Shown piece by piece: positions 30,296 through 40,933 of a stretch of DNA of 64,000 nucleotides. The stretch is from Luteimonas sp. MC1750 (GTDB taxonomy: Bacteria; Pseudomonadota; Gammaproteobacteria; Xanthomonadales; Xanthomonadaceae). Position 1 is the stretch's first letter, and every line of letters starts with the position of its first letter. Position numbers and translations under genes: made by a program. The notes under the pieces were generated by a model that had not been told where the DNA came from, made no database searches, and saw nothing but the letters and a program-made list of their open reading frames with translations. The DNA lies in the NCBI RefSeq assembly GCF_016615955.1, contig NZ_CP067113.1, positions 992,001-1,056,000 of the forward strand, read 5' to 3'.

Positions 30296-31987
30296 ATGGT
30301 ACAGGGCGGGGCCAAGGGGGAGGGCGTGGACGGCGCGGTCGGGGCCGCGGGGCTGGATCCGGCCGCCGCCACGCCGGCGGGCTCGGCTCCAGGAACGCCG
30401 CCCGCGCCGCCGCCCGCCAATGCCCCCAGGCGGGGCGGCGGCCTGTTGCGTTCGACGGCCGTGTTCAGCGCCATGACCCTGCTGTCGCGCATCGCCGGCT
30501 TCCTGCGCGACGCATTGCAGTCGCGCGTCTTCGGCGTGTCGGTGGCGATGGACGCCTTCGTCATCGCCTACCGGATCCCCAACTACCTGCGCCGGATCTT
30601 CGCCGAGGGCTCGGTGCAGATGGCCTTCGTGCCGGTCTTCAACGAGCTGCGCGAACGCGGCGACCCGCGCGCGCTGAAGGCGTTCCTGGACGCCATGGCC
30701 GGCGCGCTGCTGGCCGTGGTGCTGGTGTTCGCGGCCGTCGGCATGCTGGCCGCGCCGCTGCTGGCGCGCATGTTCGCGCCGGGCGCGATCGACGATCCGG
30801 AGAAGCTGGCGCTCATCGCCGACATGCTCCGCATCACCTTCCCCTACCTGGTGTGCATCTCGCTGATGGCCCTGGTGGCCTCGGTGCTCAACAGCTTCGG
30901 CCGCTTCGCGCTGCCGGCGGTGACGCCGGTGCTGCACAACCTGGTGATGATCGCCGCCATCGTCTGGGGGTCGCGCTACTTCGCCGAGCCGGTGAAGGCC
31001 CTGGCCTGGGGCGTCCTGGTGGCGGGCGTGCTGCAGCTGGCCCTGCTGTGGCCGGCGCTGGGGCGGCTCGGCATGCGGCCGGCCTTCAAGCCCGGCTTCC
31101 GCCATCCCGACGTGCGCCGGGTCGCCAGGCTGATGGTGCCGACCCTGTTCTCGTCCTCGGTGGCTCAGCTCAACCTGCTGGTGGGCACGGTGTTCGCGTC
31201 GCTGCTGGTGACCGGCAGCCAGACCTGGCTGTACCTGTCCGATCGCCTGGTGGAGTTTCCGCTGGGCCTGTTCGGCGTGGCCATCGGCACGGTGATCCTG
31301 CCGCACCTGTCGCGCCGGCACGCCGCCGAGGACAGCGAGGGCTATGGCGTCACGCTCGACTGGGCGCTGAGGATGGCGCTGCTGGCGGGCGTGCCGGCCG
31401 CGGTCGGCCTGCTGCTGCTGGCCGAGCCGCTCACCGCGGTCGTCTACCAGGGCGGCCGCTTCACGCCGCACGACACCCGCATGGCCGCGCTCAGCCTGTC
31501 GGCGATGAGCATCGGCATCCCGGCCTTCATGCTGACCAAGGTGCTGGCGCCGGCCTTCTACGCCCGCCAGGACACGAAGACCCCGATGCGCGCGGCGATC
31601 ATCACGGTGATCGCCAACGTCGTCATGACCATCGCCTTCACCACGCCGCTGTGGCTGTGGGACGTGCCCGGGGCCCACGGCGGGATCGCCCTGGCGACGG
31701 GGTTGGCCGGCATCGTCAACGCCTGGCTGCTGTGGCGCTACCTGAAGCGCGCCGGCCTCGCCCGGCTGCAGCCGGGTTGGGGCGTGTTCTGGCTGCGGAT
31801 GGCGGTCGCCTGCGCGGCGATGGCGGCCACGGTGCTCGCGCTCAGCCGCTGGATCGGCGACTGGACGGCCATCGACAGCCTGCTGCTGCGCGCCGCGCTG
31901 CTGCTGGCGGTGGTCGCCGCCGGTGCCCTGGCCTACGGGGTGGCGATGCTGGCGCTGGGCCTGCGACCACGGCACCTGCGGCACTGA
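30296..31987 (+). CDS. murJ: Lipid II flippase MurJ
   Basis: 563 aa polytopic membrane protein that moves lipid II across the inner membrane for peptidoglycan synthesis. Conserved opening SAMTLLSRIAGFLRDALQSRVFG and RIPNYLRRIFAEGSVQMAF, then about 14 membrane segments. The first about 45 residues are a Gly/Ala/Pro-rich cytoplasmic extension not usual in MurJ, so the true start could be later; a GTG at 30287 is another option. Confidence 0.93.
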   Translation: MVQGGAKGEGVDGAVGAAGLDPAAATPAGSAPGTPPAPPPANAPRRGGGLLRSTAVFSAMTLLSRIAGFLRDALQSRVFGVSVAMDAFVIAYRIPNYLRRIFAEGSVQMAFVPVFNELRERGDPRALKAFLDAMAGALLAVVLVFAAVGMLAAPLLARMFAPGAIDDPEKLALIADMLRITFPYLVCISLMALVASVLNSFGRFALPAVTPVLHNLVMIAAIVWGSRYFAEPVKALAWGVLVAGVLQLALLWPALGRLGMRPAFKPGFRHPDVRRVARLMVPTLFSSSVAQLNLLVGTVFASLLVTGSQTWLYLSDRLVEFPLGLFGVAIGTVILPHLSRRHAAEDSEGYGVTLDWALRMALLAGVPAAVGLLLLAEPLTAVVYQGGRFTPHDTRMAALSLSAMSIGIPAFMLTKVLAPAFYARQDTKTPMRAAIITVIANVVMTIAFTTPLWLWDVPGAHGGIALATGLAGIVNAWLLWRYLKRAGLARLQPGWGVFWLRMAVACAAMAATVLALSRWIGDWTAIDSLLLRAALLLAVVAAGALAYGVAMLALGLRPRHLRH

Positions 31988-32011
31988 AGCCGGGTGCAGG
32001 GACGCGGCCGC

Positions 32012-32061
32012 TATACTGGGCGGCCGACCCCGGTCGGGCGCGCGGCCACGGGTGGCCGCGC
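32012..32061 (+). promoter_or_regulatory. ribF promoter box and leader hairpin
   Basis: TATACT at 32012-32017 is a good -10 box without a clear -35. The leader then holds a perfect 10-bp stem GCGCGGCCAC/GTGGCCGCGC (32040-32061), 18 nt before the ribF ATG. Confidence 0.5.
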
Positions 32062-32079
32062 CACACCACACTGGATCCC

Positions 32080-33030
32080 ATGAAGCAGCTGTTCCGCGAC
32101 GTCGACGGCGGGCCCCTGTGCCCCGAAGGCAGCGTGGCCTGCATCGGCGCCTTCGACGGCCTGCACCTCGGCCACCGCGCGCTGGTGCGCCACGCCGCGG
32201 CGCGCGCACGCGCGCTTGACGTGCCGCTGGTGGCCCTGAGCTTCGAGCCCTTGCCGCGCGAGTTCTTCGCGCCTGCCGCCCCGCCGCCCCGCCTGATGCT
32301 GCCGCGCGCGCGCGCAGCGGGGCTGCAGGCGCTGGGCGCGGACCTCGTCGGCCTGTTGCGCTTCAATGCGCGCTTCGCCGCCATGTCGCCCGACGCGTTC
32401 GCCGCGCGCGTGCTGGCGGGCCGGCTGCGTGCACGCGAGGTCTGGGTCGGGCCGTGCTTCCGCTACGGCAGCCGGCGCGCCGGCGACCTGGCGACCCTGC
32501 GCGCCTCGGGCGAAGGCCTGGGCTTCAGCGCGGGCGAGATCGCGCCGGTGCAGCTCGACGGCGAGCGCGTGTCCAGCACGCGCATCCGCGCCGCGCTCCT
32601 GGCCGGGGATTTCGACAGCGCCGCGCGCCTGCTGGGCCGCCCCTACGCCATCAGCGGGCGCGTGGTGCGCGGGCGCCAGCTCGGCCGCACGCTGGGCTTC
32701 CCCACGGCCAACCTGCGCTTCGGCGGCAAGGTGCCGGCGCTGCAGGGCATCTACGCCACCCGCGTGCATGGCGTGGGCGATGCGCCCTGGCCGTCCGTGT
32801 CGAGCTTCGGCACCCGGCCCACGGTGGACGGCCTCGAACCCCTGCTCGAGGCCCACCTGTTCGATTTCTCCGGCGACCTGTACGGTCGCCGCATCGAGGT
32901 GGAATTCGTCGCGCGCCTGCGCGACGAAGAGAAGTACCCCGACCTGCCGACCCTGGTCGCGCAGATGGATCGCGATGCCGCGCAGGCACGCGACATCCTG
33001 ATGCAGGCCCCCCAGCGAGCAACCGCGTGA
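32080..33030 (+). CDS. ribF: Bifunctional riboflavin kinase/FAD synthetase
   Basis: 316 aa; makes FMN and FAD. N-terminal FAD synthetase domain with [14 protein letters not shown] and the VSSTRIR motif, C-terminal flavokinase domain with [13 protein letters not shown] and GTRPTVDG. The stop overlaps the ileS GTG (GTGA). The order murJ-ribF-ileS-lspA-ispH is conserved in gammaproteobacteria. Confidence 0.97.
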   Translation: MKQLFRDVDGGPLCPEGSVACIGAFDGLHLGHRALVRHAAARARALDVPLVALSFEPLPREFFAPAAPPPRLMLPRARAAGLQALGADLVGLLRFNARFAAMSPDAFAARVLAGRLRAREVWVGPCFRYGSRRAGDLATLRASGEGLGFSAGEIAPVQLDGERVSSTRIRAALLAGDFDSAARLLGRPYAISGRVVRGRQLGRTLGFPTANLRFGGKVPALQGIYATRVHGVGDAPWPSVSSFGTRPTVDGLEPLLEAHLFDFSGDLYGRRIEVEFVARLRDEEKYPDLPTLVAQMDRDAAQARDILMQAPQRATA

Positions 33031-35873
33031 CCGACGACAGCCAGCGCTACAAGCCGACCATCCTCCTGCCCGAGACCGCGTTCCCGATGCGCGGCGACCT
33101 GCCCAGGCGGGAGCCGGACACGCTCGCGCGCTGGGAGGCGGACGGCCTCTACCGGCAGCTGCGCACGCACGCCGCGGGTCGGCCGCGCTTCGTGCTGCAC
33201 GATGGCCCGCCCTATGCGAACGGTCCGATCCACCTCGGGCATGCGGTCAACAAGATCCTGAAGGACATCATCGTCCGCTCGAAGACGGTGGCCGGTTTCG
33301 ATGCGCCCTACATCCCGGGCTGGGACTGCCACGGCCTGCCGATCGAGATCGCGATCGAGAAGAAGCACGGCCGCGTCGGTGCCAAGCTCGACGCCGCCGC
33401 GTTCCGCCAGGCCTGCCGCGAATACGCGCTGTCGCAGATCGCGCTGCAGAAGCAGGACTTCAAGCGCCTCGGCGTGCTCGGCGACTGGGACGATCCCTAT
33501 CTTTCGCTCGACCCGAAGTTCGAGGCCGACGAGATGCGCGCGCTGGCCAAGGTGATCGACAACGGGCACCTGCTGCGCGGCGCCAAGCCGGTGTACTGGT
33601 GCTTCGACTGCGGCTCGGCGCTGGCCGAGGCCGAGATCGAGTACCAGGACAAGGTGTCGCCGGCGGTGGACGTGGCCTACGTGGCGCGCGACGCCGCGGC
33701 GCTGGCCCGTGCGTTCGGTGCGGTGCTGCCGGATGGCGTCGAGGTTGTGGTGCCGATCTGGACCACGACTCCATGGACGCTGCCCGCGTCGCTGGCGGTG
33801 TCGCTGGGCCCGGACATCGAGTATTCGCTCGTCGAAGGCCCCGCGCATGGCGACACGCCGCGCTGGCTGGTGCTGGCCGCGTCGCTCGCCGAGCGTGCGC
33901 TGGCGCGCTACGGCGTCGAAGGCGAGGCGGTCGTGCATGGCCATGCCAAGGGCGAAGCGCTGGAGCACATGCTGCTCGCGCATCCCTTCTATGCCGCACG
34001 CGATATCCCGCTGATCCTGGGTGGCCACGTCACCGACGACGACGGCACGGGCGCCGTGCACACGGCCCCCGGCCATGGCCAGGAGGACTTCACCGCCGCG
34101 CAGCAGTACGGCCTGGTCGAGCGCTACACGGCAGGGCAGATGAACCCGCTCGATGGCCGTGGCGTCTACCTGCCTTCGACGCCCGCGGCCAACGGCGTCG
34201 AACTGGCCGGCACGCACATCTGGAAGGCCAATGACGCGCTGGTCGAAGTGCTGCGCGCCAGCGGCGCGCTGCTGGCGTACGCCAAGCTCGAGCACAGCTA
34301 TCCGCACTGCTGGCGCCACCGCACGCCGGTGGCCTTCCGCGCCACCCCGCAGTGGTTCATCTCGATGGACCAGGCCGGCCTGCGTCGCGATGCGCTGGCC
34401 GCGATCCAGGGCGTCGAGTGGTTCCCCGGCTGGGGCGAGGCGCGCATCGCCGGCATGGTCGAGGGCCGTCCGGACTGGACCATCTCGCGCCAGCGCACCT
34501 GGGGCGTGCCGATCGCGCTGTTCGTGCACCGCGAGACCGGCGAGCCGCATCCGCGCTCCAGCGAACTGATGCGCGCCGCCGCCGACCGGGTGGAGCAGGG
34601 CGGCATCGACGCCTGGTTCGACCTGGATCCCGCGGAGCTGCTGGGCGACGAGGCCGCGCACTACGACAAGGTCACCGACATCCTCGACGTCTGGTTCGAC
34701 TCCGGCGTCACCCACGAATGCGTGCTGGCCGCGCGCGGCATCGGCAAGCCGGCCGACCTCTACCTGGAAGGCTCCGACCAGCACCGCGGCTGGTTCCAGT
34801 CGTCGCTCCTGACCGGTATCGCGATCGACAAGGCGGCGCCGTACCGGCAGTGCCTGACCCACGGTTTCACCGTCGACGAGCACGGCCGCAAGATGTCGAA
34901 GTCGCTCGGCAACGGCATCGAGCCGCAGGAGATCATGAAGACGCTCGGCGCCGACATCCTGCGCCTGTGGATCGCCTCGGCCGACTACAGCAACGAGATG
35001 TCGCTGTCGAAGGAGATCCTGAAGCGCAACGCCGACGCCTACCGCCGCATCCGCAACACCGCGCGCTTCCTGCTCGGCAACCTGCACGGCTTCGACCCCG
35101 CGGTGCACCTGCTGGCGGCGGACGACATGCTCGCACTCGACCGCTGGATCGTGCACCGCGCCTGGGAGCTGCAGGCGAAGATCACCGACGCCTGCGCGCG
35201 CTACGACTTCGCCGAGGTGGTGCAGCTGTTGATGAACTTCTGCAGCGTCGACCTGGGCTCGCTGTACCTCGACGTCACCAAGGACCGCCTGTACACCATG
35301 CGCGAGGACTCGCGCGGACGACGCAGCGCGCAGTCGGCGATGTACCGCATCAGCGAGGCCTTCGTGCGCTGGATCGCACCGATCCTGGCCTTCACCGCCG
35401 ACGAGATGTGGGCCTACCTGCCGGGCGAGCGCGAGGACAACGTGCTGTTCGCGACCTGGTACGAGGGACTGGAGCCGCTGGCCGATGGCGCGCCACTGTC
35501 GGCGCGCGAGTTCGACGAGCTGCTGCGCCTGCGCGAGCAGGTCTCGAAGGTGCTGGAGCCGATGCGCGCCAGCGGCGAGATCGGCGCCGCGCTCGATGCC
35601 GAGATCACCCTGGCCTGCGGCGTGGCGGACCAGAACCGGCTGTCGGGCCTGGTCGACGAGCTGCGCTTCTTCTTCATCAGCGGCGACGTGGCCCTGGTCG
35701 CCGAGGACGGCGCCGAGGCGATCCGGGTGTCGGCGGTGAAGACGGACAAGCCCAAGTGCGTGCGCTGCTGGCAGCGGCGTGGCGACGTGGGTTCCGTGGC
35801 CCTGCATCCGGCGCTGTGCACGCGCTGCGCATCCAACGTCGACGGTCCGGGGGAGGATCGCCAGTGGTTCTGA
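33027..35873 (+). CDS. ileS: Isoleucyl-tRNA synthetase
   Basis: 948 aa class I synthetase. HIGH motif in [12 protein letters not shown], editing (CP1) domain, KMSKS motif, anticodon-binding region, and a C-terminal zinc finger ([11 protein letters not shown]...LCTRCASNV). The GTG start at 33027 overlaps ribF; translation begins [20 protein letters not shown], a normal start for the family. Confidence 0.97.
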   Translation: MTDDSQRYKPTILLPETAFPMRGDLPRREPDTLARWEADGLYRQLRTHAAGRPRFVLHDGPPYANGPIHLGHAVNKILKDIIVRSKTVAGFDAPYIPGWDCHGLPIEIAIEKKHGRVGAKLDAAAFRQACREYALSQIALQKQDFKRLGVLGDWDDPYLSLDPKFEADEMRALAKVIDNGHLLRGAKPVYWCFDCGSALAEAEIEYQDKVSPAVDVAYVARDAAALARAFGAVLPDGVEVVVPIWTTTPWTLPASLAVSLGPDIEYSLVEGPAHGDTPRWLVLAASLAERALARYGVEGEAVVHGHAKGEALEHMLLAHPFYAARDIPLILGGHVTDDDGTGAVHTAPGHGQEDFTAAQQYGLVERYTAGQMNPLDGRGVYLPSTPAANGVELAGTHIWKANDALVEVLRASGALLAYAKLEHSYPHCWRHRTPVAFRATPQWFISMDQAGLRRDALAAIQGVEWFPGWGEARIAGMVEGRPDWTISRQRTWGVPIALFVHRETGEPHPRSSELMRAAADRVEQGGIDAWFDLDPAELLGDEAAHYDKVTDILDVWFDSGVTHECVLAARGIGKPADLYLEGSDQHRGWFQSSLLTGIAIDKAAPYRQCLTHGFTVDEHGRKMSKSLGNGIEPQEIMKTLGADILRLWIASADYSNEMSLSKEILKRNADAYRRIRNTARFLLGNLHGFDPAVHLLAADDMLALDRWIVHRAWELQAKITDACARYDFAEVVQLLMNFCSVDLGSLYLDVTKDRLYTMREDSRGRRSAQSAMYRISEAFVRWIAPILAFTADEMWAYLPGEREDNVLFATWYEGLEPLADGAPLSAREFDELLRLREQVSKVLEPMRASGEIGAALDAEITLACGVADQNRLSGLVDELRFFFISGDVALVAEDGAEAIRVSAVKTDKPKCVRCWQRRGDVGSVALHPALCTRCASNVDGPGEDRQWF

Positions 35874-36376
35874 AGCCCAAGCCCAATGCACTGTCCTGGC
35901 TGCTGCTCTCGCTGCTGGTCCTGGTGCTCGACCAGCTGACCAAGCAGTGGGTGCTGACGAGCCTGCCCGAGTACACCGCGATCCCGGTGATCGACGGCTT
36001 CTGGAACTGGTACCGCACCTACAACACCGGCGCGGCATTCAGCTTCCTGTCGGACGCCGGCGGCTGGCAGAAGTGGTTCTTCACCGTGCTGGCCTTCGGC
36101 ATCAGCGGCCTGCTCGCGGTGTGGCTGTCGCGCACCCCCCGCGCCGACTGGCGCACCGCGCTGCCCTTCGCGCTGGTGATCGGCGGGGCCATCGGCAACG
36201 TCATCGACCGGCTGGTCCATGGCCACGTGATCGACTTCATCCAGTGGCACTGGCGCGAGCATTACTGGCCGGCCTTCAACATCGCCGACGCCGCGATCGT
36301 CGGCGGTGCCGTCGGCATCGCGCTGTTCGGCCTGCTGGCGCCGAAGCCGGAAGCCGGCCGCAGCCCGCCGATGTAG
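35864..36376 (+). CDS. lspA: Prolipoprotein signal peptidase II
   Basis: 170 aa inner-membrane aspartyl peptidase that cleaves lipoprotein signal peptides. Four membrane segments; the catalytic Asp pair is Asp115 in [10 protein letters not shown] and Asp142 in [17 protein letters not shown] is also conserved. The GTG start lies inside the end of ileS with GGGAGG upstream. The stop TAG is part of the left arm of an inverted repeat. Confidence 0.96.
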   Translation: MVLKPKPNALSWLLLSLLVLVLDQLTKQWVLTSLPEYTAIPVIDGFWNWYRTYNTGAAFSFLSDAGGWQKWFFTVLAFGISGLLAVWLSRTPRADWRTALPFALVIGGAIGNVIDRLVHGHVIDFIQWHWREHYWPAFNIADAAIVGGAVGIALFGLLAPKPEAGRSPPM

Positions 36377-36467
36377 GAGCGGCCATGGCCGCGATCGCCA
36401 CCCGCGCCATCGTATTGCCTAGGCCAGGCGGCGCCCGATGCCGATCGCGGCCATGGCCGCTCCTACA
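36372..36467. repeat. 26-bp perfect inverted repeat, REP-like family copy 1
   Basis: Arms at 36372-36397 and 36442-36467 around 44 bp. Core TAGGAGCGGCCATGGCC; each arm also contains its own palindrome CGGCCATGGCCG. The same outer sequence (TAGGAGCGGC ... CCGCGATCG) recurs at 46436-46551 with a different centre (TACAGC). GTAGGAGCGGC-type repeats are common in Pseudomonas and Lysobacteraceae genomes. Confidence 0.88.
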
Positions 36468-36522
36468 GGGAGGGACGGTAGGGGTCCCGCCGGCTCGTAG
36501 GGCTGGTAAAGGCGCCGCCGGG

Positions 36523-36528
36523 TAGAAT
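36523..36528 (+). promoter_or_regulatory. -10 box of ispH, probably leaderless
   Basis: TAGAAT is 7 nt upstream of the ATG at 36536 and no Shine-Dalgarno is visible. Confidence 0.45.
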
Positions 36529-36535
36529 GGGCGCC

Positions 36536-37486
36536 ATGGACATCCTGCTCGCCAATCCCCGTGGGTTCTGCGCCGGCGTCGATCGCGCGATCGAGATCGT
36601 CAAGCGCGCGATCGAGACCCTGGGCGCACCGATCTACGTTCGCCACGAGGTCGTCCACAACCGCTACGTCGTCGACGACCTCAAGCAGCGCGGCGCGATC
36701 TTCGTCGAAGAGCTCGACGAGGTGCCGGACGGCAACACGGTCATCTTCAGCGCCCACGGGGTCTCGCAGGCCGTGCGCAGCGAAGCCGAGCGCCGCGGCC
36801 TGAAGGTCTTCGATGCCACCTGTCCGCTGGTGACCAAGGTGCACTTCGAGGTCGCGCGCCACTGCCGCGCGGGCCGCGACGTGGTGCTGATCGGCCACGC
36901 CGGGCATCCCGAAGTCGAAGGCACGATGGGCCAGTGGAACCGCGAACGCGGCCGCGGCAGCATCTACCTGGTCGAGGACGTCGCCGACGTCGAGGCGCTG
37001 CAGGTGGCCCAGCCGGAGAATTTCGCCTACACCACGCAGACCACGCTCTCGGTCGATGACACCCGCAGCGTGATCGCGGCCCTGCGCCGGCGTTTCCCGG
37101 CCATCCAGGGCCCGAAGAACGACGACATCTGCTACGCCACCCAGAACCGCCAGGACGCGGTGCGCGAGCTGGCCGCCGAGTGCGACCTGGTGCTGGTCGT
37201 CGGCTCGCCAAACAGCTCCAACTCGAACCGGCTGCGCGAGCTGGCCGAGCGCGAGGGCGTGGAGGCCTACCTGATCGACGGCGCCGACGAGATCCAGCCC
37301 GGCTGGGTGCTGGGCCGCCGCCACGTCGGCGTGACCGCGGGCGCATCGGCGCCGGACGTGCTGGTCGAGGGCGTGCTGGCGCGGCTGCGCGAGCTGGGTG
37401 CCGACGGCGTGCGCGAACTCGCAGGCGAGCCCGAGAGCATGGTGTTCGCGCTGCCCAAGGAGCTGCGGCTGCAGCTGGTGGAGTAG
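36536..37486 (+). CDS. ispH: 4-hydroxy-3-methylbut-2-enyl diphosphate reductase
   Basis: 316 aa; last step of the MEP isoprenoid pathway, a [4Fe-4S] enzyme. The three cluster Cys lie in [22 protein letters not shown] and [12 protein letters not shown]; also [11 protein letters not shown] and [10 protein letters not shown]. The ATG at 36536 gives the usual [12 protein letters not shown] start; an in-frame ATG three codons upstream is less likely because it lies in the -10 region. Confidence 0.97.
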   Translation: MDILLANPRGFCAGVDRAIEIVKRAIETLGAPIYVRHEVVHNRYVVDDLKQRGAIFVEELDEVPDGNTVIFSAHGVSQAVRSEAERRGLKVFDATCPLVTKVHFEVARHCRAGRDVVLIGHAGHPEVEGTMGQWNRERGRGSIYLVEDVADVEALQVAQPENFAYTTQTTLSVDDTRSVIAALRRRFPAIQGPKNDDICYATQNRQDAVRELAAECDLVLVVGSPNSSNSNRLRELAEREGVEAYLIDGADEIQPGWVLGRRHVGVTAGASAPDVLVEGVLARLRELGADGVRELAGEPESMVFALPKELRLQLVE

Positions 37487-37537
37487 GGGCGCACTGACGC
37501 ACGTGACCGGCCGTGTGAACCTGCGCGGCCATGAACG

Positions 37538-37567
37538 ACAAAGGGCTGGACGGGATCCGTCCAACCC
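37538..37567 (-). terminator. Terminator of tRNA-Thr
   Basis: On the minus strand GGGTTGGACGG-ATC-CCGTCCAGCCC (11-bp stem with one G-U pair) followed by TTTGT, 19 bp after the CCA end. Confidence 0.8.
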
Positions 37568-37586
37568 TCTGGTGTATCGCTGCAAC

Positions 37587-37662
37587 TGGTGCCGGAAATA
37601 GGAATCGAACCTACGACCTACGCATTACGAATGCGCCGCTCTACCAACTGAGCTATTCCGGC
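37587..37662 (-). tRNA. tRNA-Thr (anticodon CGT)
   Basis: 76 nt including encoded CCA. All arms fold: 7-bp acceptor GCCGGAA/TTCCGGC, D arm GCTC/GAGC, anticodon stem GCGCA/TGCGT with loop TTCGTAA (CGT reads ACG Thr codons), variable loop AGGTC, T arm GTAGG/CCTAT with TTCGATT loop and discriminator A. Confidence 0.98.
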
Positions 37663-37672
37663 GTGGCCGCGT

Positions 37673-37702
37673 ATTGTAGGGGGCGCCCGGCGCCGGGGTC
37701 AA
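37673..37702 (-). promoter_or_regulatory. Sigma-70 promoter of tRNA-Thr
   Basis: On the minus strand TTGACC, 18 bp, TACAAT, 10 bp upstream of the tRNA 5' end; the same two hexamers and spacing as the rplU promoter. Confidence 0.8.
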
Positions 37703-37706
37703 AGCA

Positions 37707-39386
37707 TCAGAGGCCGACGATCTCCAGCCCGGTGCGCAGCCGGTCGGCGAGGCGCATCGCGAGCGCGACGATGGTGAAGGTCGGGAAGGCCCAGCCGCTG
37801 GTCGGGAAGACCGAGCTTCCGGCCACGTGCAGGTTCTCCATGCCGTGGACCCTGCAGTGCGGATCGACCACGCCATCCTCGGGCCGACTGGCCATGCGCG
37901 TGGTGCCGATGTGGTGGGCGGTCCCGACCACGGCGGGTTCCACCGACGGGTCGCGCACCCACGGCGAAGCCTCGAAACGCCCGCCGCAGCACCGCGCCGC
38001 CTCCTCGCCGAGCAGGGCCGCGCTGGTGCGGTAGGAGGCATGGTCGAGCGCTGTCAGGCGCCAGTCGACCCGCACCCTGCGCATGCCCAGCGCGTCGCGC
38101 GCCTCGCCCAGGGTGATCCGGCTGTCCGGGTTGGGCGCCTGCTCGAAGTAGGCCATCAGGTCGACCCGGCTGTAGCGGTCGACCGGCCGCTTGCGCAGCC
38201 TGCGCGCGAAGGCACCCGCGACGTCGCTCGCGTTCATGCCGACCCGCAGCGCCAGGCGGGCGCGCCGGCCGTTGCTCCTGCGCGGTGCCGGGGCCGGCAT
38301 GGAGGCGCCGGCAATGCCGCTGGCCAGTGCCTGCTGCACCTCGGCATCGACCTTGTTCGCCGCCTCCAGCGCCGGTGGACGGAAGCTCGCGCGCAGTTCG
38401 CGCAGTGCCTGCAGCCCCGCGGGCGCGGCGTCGGTGACCGGGATCGGCCGCGCCCGCGCATTGAGCAGGCCCAGGCGCCGCTGCGCGCTGTCGGCGAGCC
38501 CGAGCTCCCGGTAGAGCGGGCGGCTTTCGCGCTGTCCGTCGCGATCGTACGGCCGCAGCAGCGCGGCAAGGTCGCCGCCCACCACCTGGCCGGCGACGCA
38601 GCGCGGGTGGTCCATGAAGTGGCGCCCGACCTGGTCGTGGCGGTTGCCGAGCCCGCCCGGGTGCACGCCGTCGGACGCCAGCAGCAGGCGCGCGTTCTCG
38701 ATGCCGCCGGCGGCGAGCACGTAGTGCCTGGCGTGCACGGCGCCGCGGCGTCCGTCGAGCGCGCCGATGCGCGCGGCCTGCACCCGGCCGGCGTCGCGTG
38801 CGGCGGCCAGCTCCATCAGGTTGGCGTGCAGCAGCAGGGTGATGTTGCCGGACTCCTGGAACAGGGTCCGGTAGTGGGTCTGGAACAGCACCGGGCTCTC
38901 GATGCAGACCCGGTCGATGGCGTGCTCACCGCGCAGCGGAAGGGCGTGCAGGAAGCGCGCGTTGGCGAACGAACCGTCACCGATGTCGTGGCGCGCGTCG
39001 ATGCCGCAGGCGTCGCGGGCGCGCCGGCACCAGGCCACGAGTTCGTCGAAATCGAGCGGCCAGCCGCTGGACGGCACCCACGGGCGGGCCTCCAGGTCGA
39101 GCCGCGTCAGGGGCACGCAGCCGCCGCCCCAGAGCCGGCAGCTGCCGCCCAGGGCGCGCAGCCGGCACAGCGCGGGGTCAAGCAGGGCAGGGCCCACCGA
39201 TTCGCCGTCATTGAGCGCCTGGCTGTCCTGCTCGCTCTCCAGTCCGCCGCTTTCCAGCACGCAGACCGTGAACCGGCTCTGCGCGAAGGCCGACGCGATG
39301 GCGATCCCCGCCGGCCCGGCCCCGATGACGCAGACATGGCAGTTGAAGTCATCGGGCGTGGACGGGTCGAGGTAATCGAGGATCAC
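37707..39386 (-). CDS. GMC-family FAD-dependent oxidoreductase
   Basis: 559 aa flavoprotein oxidising an unknown alcohol. Rossmann motif VIGAGPAGIAIA near residue 20, GGSCRLWGGGC in the FAD-attachment region, a second dinucleotide segment AAGGIENARLLL, and the C-terminal GMC domain with active-site HHIGTTRM and NLHVAGSSVFPTSG. No signal peptide. The GTG at 39386 (GGAG 9 nt upstream) is chosen over an in-frame ATG at 39455. It stands alone, upstream of tRNA-Thr and divergent from radA. Confidence 0.85.
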   Translation of the reverse strand: MILDYLDPSTPDDFNCHVCVIGAGPAGIAIASAFAQSRFTVCVLESGGLESEQDSQALNDGESVGPALLDPALCRLRALGGSCRLWGGGCVPLTRLDLEARPWVPSSGWPLDFDELVAWCRRARDACGIDARHDIGDGSFANARFLHALPLRGEHAIDRVCIESPVLFQTHYRTLFQESGNITLLLHANLMELAAARDAGRVQAARIGALDGRRGAVHARHYVLAAGGIENARLLLASDGVHPGGLGNRHDQVGRHFMDHPRCVAGQVVGGDLAALLRPYDRDGQRESRPLYRELGLADSAQRRLGLLNARARPIPVTDAAPAGLQALRELRASFRPPALEAANKVDAEVQQALASGIAGASMPAPAPRRSNGRRARLALRVGMNASDVAGAFARRLRKRPVDRYSRVDLMAYFEQAPNPDSRITLGEARDALGMRRVRVDWRLTALDHASYRTSAALLGEEAARCCGGRFEASPWVRDPSVEPAVVGTAHHIGTTRMASRPEDGVVDPHCRVHGMENLHVAGSSVFPTSGWAFPTFTIVALAMRLADRLRTGLEIVGL

Positions 39387-39538
39387 GTGCCTGCGCTCCG
39401 GATGCCGCCGAACACGGCGGGGGACCCGACTGGAAACGTGAACAGGCCGACGCATCGGACACCGCGCGGGCCGCGTCTCGCGCCCCGCGACGGGCGCCGG
39501 CTATCCTTCCGGCCACTTCCCCCGAGGCATCCCGATCC

Positions 39539-40918
39539 ATGGCCAAGGCCCGTACCGCCTACGTCTGCAACGAATGCGGCGCCGATTTCAGCAAGTGGCA
39601 GGGCCAGTGCGGGGCCTGCGGGGCCTGGGACACGCTGTCCGAGATCGTGCTCGAAAGCGCGGCCTCGGCCAAGGCGGCCGGGCCGGCGCGCCGCGGCGGC
39701 TGGGCCGGCAAGGCCGAGGCGCCGAAGGTCATGCCGCTGGCGGACGTGCGCCAGGCCGACGAGGTGCGCGTGAGCACCGGCATCGGCGAATTCGACCGCG
39801 TGCTGGGCGGCGGCCTGGTCGAGGGCGCGGTCGTGCTGGTGGGCGGCGATCCCGGCATCGGCAAGTCGACCCTGCTGCTGCAGGCGGTGGCCAGCATGTC
39901 GGCGGCGCTGCCCGGGCTGTACGTGACCGGCGAGGAGTCGCTGGCCCAGGTGGCCGGGCGCGGATACCGGCTCGGCCTGCCGCTGGACGGGGTCAATGCG
40001 CTCGCCGAAACCTGCGTCGAGCACATCCTCGGGCATGCCTCGAAGCTCAGGCCGCGGCTGATCGTCGCCGACTCGGTGCAGACGCTGTGGACCGAGACGC
40101 TGACCGCGGCCCCGGGCTCGGTCAGCCAGGTGCGCGAATCGGCCGCGCGCCTGGTGCGCTACGCCAAGGAGACCGGCACCGCGGTGTTCCTTGTCGGCCA
40201 CGTGACCAAGGAGGGCGGGATCGCCGGTCCGCGCGTGCTCGAGCACATGGTCGACGCGGTGCTGTACTTCGAGGGCGACTCGGGCAGCCGCTTCCGCGTG
40301 CTGCGCGCGTTCAAGAACCGATTCGGCGCGGTCAACGAGCTGGGCGTGTTCGCGATGGGCGACAAGGGCCTGAAGGAAGTGCCCAACCCGTCGGCGATCT
40401 TCCTGTCGGGTGGCACGCGGCAGCCCGGAAGCTGCGTGATGGTGACGCGCGAGGGCACGCGGCCGCTGCTGGTCGAGGTGCAGGCCCTGGTGGATTCATC
40501 GCCACTGTCCAACCCCCGCCGGGTGGCGGTGGGCCTGGAGCAGAACCGGCTGGCGATGCTGCTGGCCGTGCTGCACCGCCATGGCGGCATCGCCACCGGC
40601 GACCAGGACGTCTTCGTCAACGTCGTCGGCGGCATCCGGGTGCAGGAGACCGCGGCCGACCTGCCGGTGCTGCTGTCGGTGCTGTCCTCGCTGCAGGATC
40701 GGCCGCTGGCCGACAAGACCATCGCCTTCGGCGAGGTCGGGTTGTCCGGCGAGATCCGCCCGGTGCCCAATGGCGAGGAGCGGCTGAAGGAGGCCGCGAC
40801 GCACGGGTTCCTGCGCGCGATCGTGCCAAAGGCCAACGCCCCGAAGTCCGGCCGCTACAAGGACCTGGAGGTGGTTGGCGTCGAGCGCCTGGCCGACGCC
40901 ATCGACGCCGCCGGGTGA
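39539..40918 (+). CDS. radA: DNA repair protein RadA
   Basis: 459 aa RecA-like branch-migration helicase. N-terminal zinc finger CNECGADFSKWQGQCGACGAW, Walker A GGDPGIGKSTLL, RadA motif FKNRFGAVNELG, and a C-terminal Lon-type domain (VFVNVVGGIRVQETAADLPV). Converges with ypjD across 15 bp. Confidence 0.97.
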   Translation: MAKARTAYVCNECGADFSKWQGQCGACGAWDTLSEIVLESAASAKAAGPARRGGWAGKAEAPKVMPLADVRQADEVRVSTGIGEFDRVLGGGLVEGAVVLVGGDPGIGKSTLLLQAVASMSAALPGLYVTGEESLAQVAGRGYRLGLPLDGVNALAETCVEHILGHASKLRPRLIVADSVQTLWTETLTAAPGSVSQVRESAARLVRYAKETGTAVFLVGHVTKEGGIAGPRVLEHMVDAVLYFEGDSGSRFRVLRAFKNRFGAVNELGVFAMGDKGLKEVPNPSAIFLSGGTRQPGSCVMVTREGTRPLLVEVQALVDSSPLSNPRRVAVGLEQNRLAMLLAVLHRHGGIATGDQDVFVNVVGGIRVQETAADLPVLLSVLSSLQDRPLADKTIAFGEVGLSGEIRPVPNGEERLKEAATHGFLRAIVPKANAPKSGRYKDLEVVGVERLADAIDAAG

Positions 40919-40933
40919 CCGGCCCAGCCAGGA

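Noticed and set aside
32018..32079. FMN riboswitch before ribF
   Set aside because: The leader is only about 60 nt and shows a single hairpin, too short for the multi-helix FMN element.
30050..32209. 719-codon minus-strand open frame
   Set aside because: Antisense to murJ with extreme His/Gln/Arg composition; no ribosome site or homology-like motif.
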